Shown one piece after another: positions 33,751 to 43,802 of a stretch of DNA of 64,000 bases (positions are counted from its first letter, which is position 1; each line of letters begins with the position of its first letter). The position numbers and the translations under genes are program-made. The stretch is taken from the NCBI GenBank assembly GCA_003971905.1, contig RSEE01000056.1, forward strand, positions 372,001 through 436,000, given 5' to 3'. The notes under the pieces were generated by a model. It was not told the origin of the DNA, ran no database searches, and saw nothing but the letters and a program-made list of their open reading frames with translations. This stretch comes from Moniliella sp. 'wahieum'. Taxonomy: Eukaryota > Basidiomycota > Moniliellomycetes > Moniliellales > Moniliellaceae.

Positions 33751-35639
33751 GATATGTCAAGGACGTCGAGGTGGAGGAGAGAGAAAGGGCGAATGGTTCG
33801 GATTGGGCGTCCAGTCGTGGCGTGGGGTGGGGCAGTGGCTCTGCTTAATGCGCATGGTGCACAGTGCCACGAGGACCGGACTAAAGCGATGTCGCCACTG
33901 TTGACCCGTTCGAATGCTGGGTCATCCGACGTGAGGGATGAAAGTTGATCTAGAGGTGCATGATTCCATCGGATGTGGGCGTTTTTCACCTTGACCAGGG
34001 TTGCATCAAGGTTGAGTAGCGAAGTGGCGCTGTTGGCTGTGGCTGTCGTATTGGGCGCCAGAGTAAGGGAATAGCTTGAGTCGGCGGCGAGACGAAAAGG
34101 TTCGCCGTGTCGTCCGAGATAGAGACCATGGCCACCTGGAGGGATCCAGCTGCCAATGCCTGCGATAGATAGATGGTAAGCGCTGAGCAGGTTGGTCGGG
34201 AAGGTGGGGCAGTACAAGCTGCCGGGTAGGTGGATGCGGATAGGGGCTCCGTTCTGGGTTTGAATGTACATAGAGATGGTGCCAATGCCTTCAGTGTATG
34301 CGATCTGTCCGTTTGCCACTGCTATGGGCTCGCGGTGTGGACGAAGATTGATAAACGCACTTCGTTCATTGAATACGGATGGTCTCGCACCTGAATCGTG
34401 TTGCGCAGGGAGGTTGGCTGGCTTGGGTGGTGTAGTGGCTGCCATAGGGGTTACTGCATGGGCAGATGAGGTGGTCTGGGCTGTCGTAGCCGGCCGGCTA
34501 AAGTGGCCGCCACGTTGGCCACCACGGTGACTTCCTCTGTACCCGCTGCCACCTCGGCCTCGTCCGCGGCCTGTCACCGTACTGCTTGTTTGGCTGTGCG
34601 ACGTGGCTTCCGAAGGGGCCGTACTGGAGGGAGCTGGGCTTGAACTGGAGGTACTGCCGTAGTTGGAGCCTTTGAGTTCGCTCACTGCTCGGCGCAATTC
34701 GGCGTAGCTGCTGTTACGATGGAGGTGCAACCACCCCTGATCAGTAACGCCTTTCCGTAGCATCTGTGCTAGACCAATCTCGTCCAGCTTGGACTTGGAC
34801 GTCATCTCGTACTGGGTTACCGCCACAGTGAACTCATTCAGGTATTGGCGGCCCGACTTGGTGCCCATTTTGAGAGTGAGAACCTTTATGAGGATATCAC
34901 AGATCTCAGTGTCTGAAACGGTGCCGTACAAATCACGCAGAGCATGATAGTATGCAGACCCTAGAGCCGGCGTGCCATCGCCGGTGATCTGCTGGACGAC
35001 GTCGGAGTCTATCCACGGGAGTAGAATGTTGGCCAAGTGAGCGTCCAGTTCTGCGTTATACCCGTCCAGGGCCTTGCCCTGTTCCAGATGCTCACGCGCT
35101 CCAGGGATAATCTGGATACGAGGGAGGAAGATCCGGGTCCATAACCAAAACGAGCTGTTGTTGTGGAAACGCTCGTGGTACGGCACGTTGCTGCGAGTGG
35201 CACTACGGAGGAGCTTGTCGGGAGTCAAAGCCCACGGGTTGTCGTCGACGGCCGGAGTTGACGATAAGGCACCTTCGTTCTTGCTAGCATTGGGTGGATT
35301 CTCACATGATAACATGACAATGGCTTCTGTGGTCGTCTTTTCGCTGTACCCAAGCTTGATACCAGTGTCCTGTAGCTGTTTGAGGGTGATGTGTTCGGGA
35401 AACAATTTGAACATGTTGCGAATGCGGTCGGCGAGGGTGGCGACGTCGTTCGCGGTGTTGTCGGGGCCCACGGGGGTGGGTTGAGGTGTAGGGGTAGATT
35501 CACGCGATGGTGTCAGCGGCGGGGAGGCGTGGTCAACTCCGACGGGAGTGGTGCTCTCTTCTGCTCCGGCAGTTGGTGAAGTAGGGGTTGAGGAGTTGAA
35601 CCAAGACTCCTGAGTCTGAGAGCTCATGATGCTTGCCAT
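33522..35639 (-). CDS. gag: Copia Gag, protease and start of integrase
   Basis: ATG at 35639 (MASIMSSQTQESWFNSS). The N-terminal half is a UBN2-type capsid (WLWTRIFLPRIQIIPGAREH, LPWIDSDVVQQITGDG, LKMGTKSGRQYLNEFTVAVT). An Arg/Gly-rich basic patch (GRGRGRGGSGYRGSHRGGQR) stands where many copia Gags have a CCHC zinc knuckle; I see no CCHC. The protease has HDSGA near 34410. The pre-integrase zinc finger is HIRWNH...CAPCALS, followed by HLDVLDIS. The true reading should pass into the pol frame at about 33735 (in GGCGGCGGGG); the last 70 residues to 33522 are then out of frame. Confidence 0.95.
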   Translation of the reverse strand: MASIMSSQTQESWFNSSTPTSPTAGAEESTTPVGVDHASPPLTPSRESTPTPQPTPVGPDNTANDVATLADRIRNMFKLFPEHITLKQLQDTGIKLGYSEKTTTEAIVMLSCENPPNASKNEGALSSTPAVDDNPWALTPDKLLRSATRSNVPYHERFHNNSSFWLWTRIFLPRIQIIPGAREHLEQGKALDGYNAELDAHLANILLPWIDSDVVQQITGDGTPALGSAYYHALRDLYGTVSDTEICDILIKVLTLKMGTKSGRQYLNEFTVAVTQYEMTSKSKLDEIGLAQMLRKGVTDQGWLHLHRNSSYAELRRAVSELKGSNYGSTSSSSPAPSSTAPSEATSHSQTSSTVTGRGRGRGGSGYRGSHRGGQRGGHFSRPATTAQTTSSAHAVTPMAATTPPKPANLPAQHDSGARPSVFNERSAFINLRPHREPIAVANGQIAYTEGIGTISMYIQTQNGAPIRIHLPGSLYCPTFPTNLLSAYHLSIAGIGSWIPPGGHGLYLGRHGEPFRLAADSSYSLTLAPNTTATANSATSLLNLDATLVKVKNAHIRWNHAPLDQLSSLTSDDPAFERVNSGDIALVRSSWHCAPCALSRATAPPHATTGRPIRTIRPFSLLHLDVLDISRQGGGVILTPLSLSTTLRGIPGRYPWCPRVMPQPNFKPSSGASIANIPTAPFRRSALTMRLNSPPQWTSFTASWE

Positions 35640-35734
35640 TAGCTTACGCAGTTCGAGCAAGCGCTTGTGGATAGGGCCGGCAGCGGAGGACCGAAGAGTG
35701 TAAGAGTGGAAGGCTCAGGGCTGAGCGTCAAGAG

Positions 35735-35745
35735 GATTGTAACTC
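35735..35745 (-). promoter_or_regulatory. Copia primer-binding site
   Basis: Minus-strand GAGTTACAATC directly after the 5' LTR. It lacks the TGG start that pairs with a mature tRNA CCA end. Its complement GATTGTAACTC can be read as an anticodon arm (loop with GTA), as for half-tRNA primers of Drosophila copia. Confidence 0.55.
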
Positions 35746-35959
35746 TGTAAGACCGGAGGAACCCAAGGGATTGGGTGAAGAACCTCTGGAAATGTAGAGC
35801 AATGCAATCGCGATGGTGGTGGTTAAGGTCTAAGCCTTGTGCCACACCTAGAGACAGGGGTTCAGACAAGCCTGAGTATACACGTGGAGGCTTCGGAGGA
35901 CAAATCAGGGGTGAAGGGTGATGAGGCGCCTTGGCCTAAGTACGGGACCACGTCCAACA
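35746..35959 (-). repeat. Copia 5' LTR
   Basis: 214 bp, begins TGTTGGACG and ends GGTCTTACA in element direction. Confidence 0.95.
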
Positions 35960-35964
35960 CACTT
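35960..35964. repeat. Copia target-site duplication, right copy
   Basis: CACTT, identical to 30398-30402. Confidence 0.92.
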
Positions 35965-37241
35965 CTACGCCAAATCCCAGCCCAAGCCCGAAGAGCGTCA
36001 CGTCGCTTACGAGCCTTGTTGGTCCCAGCCCACCCTGTTTGTCCTTGCACCGACACATCCGCCTGACGCTGCCAAAACATCTCGGATGTCTGTGCCTCTG
36101 TTTCATGTGTGATTCCAAGTCATCGGTACACAGAAGACCATATCACGACAGCCAGTGATTATGTATCGTAGCGTGCCAGCCTCTGCCATATCGACGTCTG
36201 TTGATGCCGCCTCCAAGCACATTCTGTTGACCTAGTAGATAGCCTGTGATACTGCGTAGAGAAGAGCGTTCAGCCTGAACTGCCAACCCAAACACAAGGC
36301 CAGCAGAGTCGCCAGCCAAAATGCCCCCCCCCCCTCGTGTTGGCTCCGACTATTTCTTCTTTCCAAGCCGGAGTGTGGCGCGAGGCGAATGAGTGGGAGT
36401 AGCAGTGCGAGCAATTATGGACCATCCCCAATGAAACTCAGTAAACATCTCTTGTTAGACGTTTTACAGTGGCAGTACCGCGGTCGTCATGACCACACTA
36501 GAGGAAAGAACCCGGGGCTTGAAAACGTCGCTGTGCCAGGTATGCTTGGCGTTCCTGTCGCATTCCGCTTGCTTCAGGATGCGATGTCATTGCTGCACCA
36601 GCTTTATTCGCACAGGTGGGGGAAAATGCCGGTGTGTTGGGTCTTACAGGTGCGGCAGAGTCCTGCTCTCTTTCCAGTCTCCCAGAATAAGCGAACAATG
36701 GCCGGTAGGCCAACAGAGTCTCCAAATCCCCTTCTCGACGACCGAAGGAAAGAAGGTGCATTCGAAGAAAGAGCATACCTCTCTCGATGGCCTTAGCAGG
36801 GGGGAATGCAGAGAGAAATGATGTGCGTACGGGTAAGCGTGCACTCATTTACCTCTCGCGGTTGCTATATGGTGGAGGGACGAAATGATTTCTTTCGACG
36901 TGAGGATACGCCTTGTGAAGATGGACGTGTCATGAGAGAAGACGGGGGCAGTGGCGACAGAGCCTGTGGGCTGTGAGCCTACGCGCTCTCTCTTCTGATC
37001 CTTATTGTTTCCACCCCGAAGATATGACAAGTTCTGCTCCCTGGGGCGCAAAATGGCTTTGGCCCGTGCACCGGGAGTAGGTCCCCTGACGTTATGTGGG
37101 TCAGTGTACCCGTGGTGGAGTGGTGGAGTGTAGCAAGACGAAACGGAGTTCGCTCCAGGAAAACTGGCTGTCTTTCCTATTAGATGTGCCTCGTTGAGGA
37201 AAAGAAATGGAAGAAAAATGTGAAATAGGCGGAACAAAAAC
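35965..37241. other. Intergenic beyond the copia element
   Basis: The first 148 bp stay open in a frame that continues the one left of the insertion (see findings). The rest shows no recognisable gene. Confidence 0.45.
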
Positions 37242-37325
37242 TCTCCGACGGGAATCGAACCCGGGTCTCGTCCGCACGCCTGTTCCAATGACAGGGACGT
37301 GTCATAGCCACTAAACTATCGGAGA
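37242..37325 (-). tRNA. tRNA-Asp (GTC) with a 14-nt intron
   Basis: Acceptor arms TCTCCGA and TCGGAGA pair fully; D arm TAGTTTAGTGGCTATGA; T arm ACCCGGGTTCGATTCCCGT. Anticodon stem CGTCC/GGACG encloses CTGTCA, with anticodon GTC, interrupted after position 37 by about 14 nt (TTGGAACAGGCGTG), the canonical place for nuclear tRNA introns. Total 84 nt, about 70 after splicing. Confidence 0.9.
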
Positions 37326-37625
37326 CGGTTGATTTGAGCGAGTGCAGCAGCAGCACTGTGGACTCAAGTAGGATGATTGGGAGGAAGCGGCTCGTGCGCA
37401 CCCGGCAGCGTCCGGGCTTTTCGGCCGGCGCGCCGGAGTGGGGCCCGCAGGCCAGGCGGGCCAGTAGGCGAGTGCCGCAGTGACGCTGAAAATCCCACGC
37501 GGGCCATCGGCAACAACAGCGAGCGCCGGCAGCCACACTCTGCTCGCGGTGGGTTGGGGCGCGCTCAGTCTGGGCAGCAAAGCAACCTTCTCGGACTTCT
37601 TCGGACCCCACCCACCATCCCTCTA
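37326..37625. promoter_or_regulatory. Upstream region of the enoyl-CoA hydratase gene
   Basis: 300 bp from the tRNA gene to the start codon; no clear motif. Confidence 0.35.
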
Positions 37626-38610
37626 ATGCTCTCCGCCCTCCGCTCTTCTGTTGCCCGCACCGCCCCCTCGGTCCTCAGCGCCGCCGCGCCGCTGCCGCGT
37701 GTGCCCCTGGCCACCCGTGCGCTGAGTGTGTCGGCTCGCGTCGCCGCGCCCGAGTACAAAAACATCATCGTCACTCCTGCCGCCGAGGGCAAGGTGACGC
37801 TCATCAAGCTCAACCGCCCAAGGCCCTCAACGCGCTCAACAGCGAGCTGTTCCACGAGATCAACGCTGCCACTGCCGAGGCGGATTCGGATGCGGCGGTG
37901 CACGCCATGTGATTACTGGCTCGGACAAGGCGTTTGCCGCTGGCGCCGACATTAAGGAGAATGAAGGATGTCAAGTTTACCGATCGTACAAGAACAACTT
38001 CCTTGGCCACTGGAGCCAGCTCACCACGGTCCGCAAGCCTATTATTGCGGCCGTGTCGGGCTTTGCGCTGGGCGGTGGGTTGAACTGATGATGATGTGCG
38101 ACATTGCTATCGCTGCGCCGTCGGCCGTGTTTGGCCAGCCCGAAATCAACTTGGGCATCATCCGGGTGGCGGAGGATCTCAGCGTCTGTGCAAGGCGGTG
38201 GGCAAGTCGCTGGCGATGGAGATGATCCTGACGGGCCACATGTCAAGGCGCCTGAAGCGGCGGCGCGCGGATTGGTGTCCCGCGTGGTTGGGAGGACCAA
38301 GACTGGTCGAGGAGGCCATCAGATTGGCGCCAAGATTGCGACCAAGTCGCAGATTGCTACTCAGGCGGGCAAGGAAGCCGTCAACCATGGTACGTATCCT
38401 CATCCTACTCCTTTTGTCGGAGCAAAATGCGCGGAATTGATCTATGATACTGATGTTGTGATACTCCCCAAATCAGCTTACGACTTGCCCCTCACCCAGG
38501 GCCTCACCTATGAGAAGCGGCTCTTCCACGCCCTCTTTGCCACCAAGGACCAAAAGGAGGGCATGGGCGCCTTTGCCGAGAAGCGCAAGCCCACGTTCAC
38601 CAACGAGTAA
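37626..38610 (+). CDS. Mitochondrial short-chain enoyl-CoA hydratase
   Basis: Crotonase-fold enzyme hydrating 2-enoyl-CoA in fatty-acid and valine/isoleucine breakdown. N-terminal MLSALRSSVARTAPSVLSAA is a basic mitochondrial presequence. Core: YKNIIVTPAAEGKVTLIKLN, then ALNALNSELFHEINAATAEA, the oxyanion-hole block [42 protein letters not shown] with the first catalytic Glu, and VFGQPEINLGIIPGGGGSQR with the second. C-terminus AVGKSLAMEMILTGH, SQIATQAGKEAVNHA, and after an 87-nt intron (38390-38476) YDLPLTQGLTYEKRLFHALF, ending AEKRKPTFTNE, TAA 38608-38610. Indels near 37815, 37915, 37970, 38078, 38165, 38250 and 38295 disrupt the frame; all conserved blocks are present in order. Confidence 0.92.
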
Positions 38611-40555
38611 ATAAACCCGTTTCGCTTCGCATCACAGAGGGTGTGTGTTGTTCCATGGAATCGACGCAAGCGAATCCCGTTTGAGAGGGTCCTGTGTTGC
38701 AATAGCATATATGACTTCCCCTCCCATTTGTTAAGCACGCACAGTTGTTCGGATTGTTGGGTTACGCATCTCTTCCTTTTGGACTTGAAAGGGGGCAGGA
38801 ACTATCGCGCCCGCTTCTGCGCTGACGGAGATGCTGTGGCGCAGGGGGTCAGCTTCAGGCCGGTCTGCCAAGCGCCATGTCGGAAACGTATGCGATGGAT
38901 AAACTTGTGCACAGTTTGAACAGTAGTGGCATGGCGAAGTGGGAACGACATTGCCCCTTCAGGCGCGTCACCATAATACGAGGATAGGTGGCCGCAACAA
39001 TAATATGCTATTCGGACAAAGACGTGTTCTGATGCCTTACTGCGACAACAGCCACAGCCTCTAAGCCAACAGTTAGCAACGGTTTGTCATGGACGGAGTC
39101 CCGGGGTGGGGCCCACCCCTGTGAGTATAGTCTATAGGGTACAAACTCTTGGACTGCCAGTTGGAGCCACAGTACGGTATGTCCGTCCACAGATGCAGGT
39201 CAAACCGAGGGGGGAGAGGCGTGAGGGAGAAGGGGAATGCTTTGAATGCCGATGAGATTCATTCGGGCTCCATGGAACGGTGCTTCTACACCAAAAGGAA
39301 AGGTGAAGCAGTCACACAGGTAAACACGCGCGTGATGAGAGACACACACACACGCAAAGGGGTCAAGAAAGATCTAGAACAGGTTCATACGCACAGCCGG
39401 CGGGGAGTTTGTGGCCCCTCAAAAAGCCGATCAGGCGGGGGGAGGACCCTCTACTTTGGGTAGCTGCCTGCGTGCAAAAGCCGCAGATCAGGCCCTCCGA
39501 GGTAGGAGCAGCGTACGTAGGTCGTCTGACCTGTTGAAATGGCCTACAGGTATTCTCCGGGGTACTTACTCGGTATTGGTTACCAAGCTCTGTATACAGT
39601 AGGAGGATTCAGATGCCAGAGAGCAATAGCTAGTGAGAGAGTAACCGCGGCTTGCGGTGTAACCGACGTCAGTCGTAAATTCGCAAGGATGGTACAAGGT
39701 GAAAGGGCGAGAGGAGAAGGAAACAGGTTGAAATTGGTGTTGAACAGGCAGGGTGGTCGATTAGAAGATCACAGCTAGGAACCTTATACAGGGGCTGTTT
39801 ATAGACCGTGCTAGAAAAGGAACCGTCGTTCATATACGACCGGATGATGGATGACCCTGTAATGACGTACTACGGCAGGCAAACGGCGCGGCCTGAGCTA
39901 CCATGAGTAGATGAGAGAGAACGGGTAGCGAGTTGAGCGAAGAGGTGGCGGTGGTAAGGAAGAACAGAGGAATCCGCCAGCAGTGTCTATACACGTGCGG
40001 CCTATACACAATGGGAACCAAGCGGAGGCGCCACGGATTGAGCGCGGGCCCACTGGGCTAAGCATAAAACACAACAACACCTAACTAGGGCAGTGCCAAT
40101 GGCGACAGCCACGGTGCAACAACCCTCGAACGTTCAGCGCTCAAAGCTCAAAGAAGGTAGTGCACTTACCTGCGCTGTGTGCGCAAAACCCAGTTTACGC
40201 TGGTGATAGGCATCGTACTACAGATATGTCTGGTAGAGTGTTATGATGGCTGTGGATGCAGCAAATGTTTTTTTTGTGCCAGCACGCAAAAGCATGGCGT
40301 ATGATACAAGTAAAGAGAGATCGCAGCACCGTGGAACAACGTATGCACCGTCAAGGCAGGACATAGGCACCATTTTTCAGTGGAGATCAAAAAAACGTGA
40401 CGCAAGGACAAACGGACAATGAGGAAAAGAGAGCAGTTTGGATCGGGCCAAAGCCCCAGGCTTCCATCAAGGGTGGAAGAGGAGCCCATGAAGCCAGAAA
40501 TGGGAGAAGTTGATGAGAACGGTTTGTGACACGAAGGGAGACAGAGCCACAGCAT
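38611..40555. other. Intergenic, convergent ends
   Basis: 1.9 kb between enoyl-CoA hydratase (+) and the DPBB gene (-). Only short unrelated open frames; a short CA tract near 39347. I see no gene, RNA gene or element. Confidence 0.45.
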
Positions 40556-41014
40556 TTAGATGAAGTGCCAGCCGATGGGGAGACACCCTGGCCCATGTCG
40601 CCCTCGTCAAGGGCGGAGAAGAGGGCGGGGGACATGTCGAGGCTGCCCTCGGCGCAACCAGGGCAGAGGTCAACATCGTGGCAAACTGCCAGATGCCCTT
40701 CTGCTGGTTGAGGAGGATAGCACACCTCCTTGCCGCAAGCCTCCTGGGTGTACTGGGGGCGTTCAGAGCGACAACAAAGTCGCTGTGGTGTTGGTCCAGC
40801 CGCAAGCGCCGAGACCGACCTCAAAGAAAGTAGCTTGGCCACTGTTGCGAGTCATGAATGGTCAGTATAAATGTCCACAATGGCAACTGTGACAAGAGTG
40901 GACGTACGCAAAGTGGCGCTTCTCCAGCTCCGCAGCGGGCTTGATGGGGGCAGCCGAGGCGGTCAGGGCGAACACCGCGGTGGCGGCAGCAGCGATCTTG
41001 GTGAAAGAGAACAT
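40556..41014 (-). CDS. Small secreted double-psi beta-barrel (RlpA/barwin-like) protein
   Basis: Start MFSFTKIAAAATAVFALTAS, a signal peptide, then AAPIKPAAELEKRHF with a Lys-Arg (Kex2-type) site. A GTACGT...CAACAG intron (about 40831-40905) joins to AGQATFFEVGLGACGWTNTT, the classic 'G.aTfy..GlGaCG' start of the fungal DPBB domain. After indels: DFVVALNAP-QYTQ, EACGKEV, DLCPGCAEGSLDMSPALF, SALDEGDMGQGVSPIGWHFI, with TAA 40556-40558. The Cys pattern (C..G; ACGKEV; CPGC) and the terminal 'G...i.W.f' are diagnostic. About 125 residues. Relatives include expansin-like and cerato-platanin-neighbour proteins and the 'riboflavin aldehyde-forming enzyme'-annotated group; enzymatic activity is unproven for most, so cell-wall or host-surface binding is possible. 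Confidence 0.82.
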
Positions 41015-43802
41015 GGCTGAATGAGAGAGAGATGAAGCGAGAGAAGACGCGGGTGAGAAGAGAGTGGAGCTGAGAAAGGCGGTGTGGTGGTGAGGAAACA
41101 ATGCCCCAAGGTCCAGACCGTCGCAGGTTTATAGAGAAAGAGGGTAGATGTTCCGTCTCAAGGGCACAACCAGCGAACAGGAGAGTTGCATTGAAAAAAG
41201 TGACGAATGTGAAAGGGCAGCAGCAGCGTCAGAGTCCCTCTGGCAGCCTGGCACGGCGCATCGAGGGGGAGGGGATCCGGGGGAGGAAGAAAGGGGGGGG
41301 GGGTCAATCAACCTCAGCGCTGATGAGCTCAAGCCGCCATGCCAGCCAGACAACAGAAGCACACCACGACTGTGAGGTTGGGCAGGGTAGCTAGTGACAT
41401 GTGCAAGTGGGATACGATACAGGGATTCCACCGGCGGATGATTTGCGTTGAGTTAGTCCGTCCGCGTTGCTGGCTGTGCGAAGAGGGCAACTGGCAACCC
41501 AGATTGTTTTGCCGGGAGCGAGCCGGAAACTGCTCATCCTCAGGGGACGACTTGTGACTCGGGGGGCTGGGCGACCCCTTCTGATGGATGAGGCGGAGGG
41601 GTGGATGATGGGCGAGGGCCAGTGCCCAGCACACAGGGGGGCCTGCTGAAAAACAAACAAGGGTGTGTGGCGGCGGTGCAGTGAAGGGAGGGCATGGCGT
41701 CCATGTGGATGTTCGGATGAGGGGGATCCGCAGTTTGGGGTGGCAGGTGGCGAGGCGCCTAACGCGCCTTCCGCCTGACCCTGAGGCCGCCCGCCTGGGC
41801 CCCCTCGGAAGCTCGAACCGAGTTGGGCTGAGCAGCGCTGTGCCTCCGGCCTCAGCAGCCTCGGCCTCAGCCATCACTTGCATCTAGTCACTCGTGCCTG
41901 AGACTGTGCCGCCATGTGGCTGCCTCGGCCGGCAGATCCTCCGAATCTTGGAGTCCCCCCCTAGCCCACCGGGATCCCCCACAGAGACATTCTGACAGCC
42001 GTCCCTCTCAGGTCCCACGCCGATTCAATATTCACTCTCAATCTTACCCACGGTTTCAAGTTTTGTTTTGCTTTCCTCCCGTTCTTCGGCCCTGGGGGGG
42101 GGTGTTGCGGGTGCGGGTGCCGCCTAAGTAAGCGACTCAGCCTGAGGTACATAGAGGGTGTCCCATGCGTCATTGATATTCGATCGACGCACAACGCTGC
42201 AATTTCAGTTGCCCACCGACCAGAGTCTACCGGCTGTACCTACCCCCCAGAGCCCCTAGGAAAACGGGGGGGGGACAACAGCCGAAAACGGGGGGCAGCA
42301 ATCGGCTGGGTTCAATGTTCTTGCTTGACTTCAAATTGCAAGGTATGTTCCAAGTTGGTTTCCCATCCTGCATCCGGCGATCGCCCCTTTGTATGAAACA
42401 AGCCTTCAAGCTTCAAGCTTCATACCGGCCTCGGCGCCTCAGCCCCTTCGGCCTCAGGGCCTCAAAACTTGCATGGCGTCTACGCGTTACGCGTTATGCG
42501 TGTTAATTATGCCGCGAGCCACTAGCACATTTCTTGACGGGAAACGGCACCACATGCCCGAATAGGATAGTCGAATTAGGTATTTTTGAGTTTTGAACCT
42601 GTGAAGCGTGGGATACGCACAGAACACGATCGAAGATACGGAGATGATTATGCATTACTCAGAGGACCGTGAGTTCGGGGAGACCTGCACCACATACATT
42701 TTTGGGGGGAGGGGGAAAAGACCGTGGGGAGGGGGGGAAAAGACCGGGGAGGGGGGGAAAAGACTGTGAGGAGGGAGGATTGGACCGGTTAGAAGCCGGT
42801 TACCGGCGGGTTAAGTAATTAAATTACCGGCCACGCGCTATTAGCCGGCGCTAGCTTGCTAGTCCTTTAACTATGCGAGCGCGAAGCGGCTATAGTACTA
42901 GCAGGCAAGAAGGGGTGGACCGGATCGACCTCTAAATCACATGCATAACACGAGAGCAGAGTGAGGCTCAACGCTGATAACGGTGTGTGGCGGGGGTACG
43001 CAGATCGCCGAGTAGAGCAGTTCAGTTTGAACGGGGTTAATATATGGAGCTACTGCAGCTACTATATTCAAAGGAATCCATAGGAAGTTGGCCTCAACTC
43101 CTGTCGCCTCATTGGGGTATTCGGTCTAGGCTCCAACTCAGCGCGGACTCGGACATGGATGGGGGATGGGGATGGGGTCTGTGGGTCGATTAAAAGTTAG
43201 TGCATCGAAGATTGCTGATTTTGATGAGCTTAGCACCGGCTCCATTACCGTTCCGCGTTACCAAATCCAAGCGACTCAGCCGCCAAACCAAGCAACTGCC
43301 CGCCTTGGTGCGGGAACTTGTTCAGGTTTCCTGCTGTCCCATACGTCCCCAACACCATTACTGGAGTGATTAACGTAATTAACGAAGTAGTTGAAAATTG
43401 AACCAAATCGATCTCATCCACCCCTGCCCCTCATGTGCCAGCCCGGGTCCAGAAGCCTGCACGCACGGGTGCAAGCATGCCTGGGCGGAGCCTTCCCAGC
43501 CTCAAAGCTGCCTGTTCGTCGGACCGGAGGGCTTCGCGGGGCGGCTTTTGCACATGCTTGAGAACGAGCTGGTCATGGAGGCGTCTGAGATCTGAGATTT
43601 GAGAAGATGGACAAGCCAAGCCCCATTTTATTGCGCCAGGAAATATGCAATGGATACTGGGATAGTGCTTTGACAAAGCATGTTTTTTTGACCAGGGTTA
43701 TGCATAATAGGGTTTTCCCGACCGCCGCCGGTGCCCCCCCCTCGTCTAACCTGGTGGTTGACGCGACGCAGCGCGAAACCACCGCCTCGGCAAGTACCCA
43801 CC
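41015..43802. other. Long intergenic region with G-rich repeat and low-GC island
   Basis: No gene recognised in 2.8 kb. 41280-41310 and 42100-42290 are G-rich, 42704-42775 is a G-rich tandem repeat, and 42500-43400 is clearly AT-richer than the surroundings, with short palindromes (around 42790-42910 and 43035-43070). Two CAAGCTT copies at 42404-42420. It could be an old element remnant. Confidence 0.45.
42704..42775 (+). repeat. G-rich 20-22-bp tandem repeat
   Basis: Three copies of GGGGAGGGGGGGAAAAGACC-type units with small length differences; four G-runs in each 40 bp permit a G-quadruplex. Confidence 0.85.

Larger units (their letters stand above)
30403..35959 (-). mobile_element. Complete Ty1/copia LTR retrotransposon
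   Basis: 5.56 kb element on the minus strand. Order in its own direction: 5' LTR (35746-35959), primer site (35735-35745), gag-protease and integrase start, integrase-RT-RNase H, polypurine G-run (30620-30626), 3' LTR (30403-30619). Integrase before RT defines the copia order. The two LTRs differ by one substitution (30408 versus 35751) and one 3-nt indel near the end, and both flanks carry CACTT, so the insertion is recent. Both long frames are intact apart from one -1 shift between them. It lies upstream of and in the same direction as the Axl2-like gene. Confidence 0.97.

Noticed and set aside
36389-36848. Open frames on both strands of 116-135 codons
   Set aside because: No conserved motif, overlapping in antisense, no splice-linked partners seen.
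41780-41830. GGTTCGAGC on the minus strand, T-loop-like
   Set aside because: No acceptor, D or anticodon arm can be fitted at tRNA spacing.
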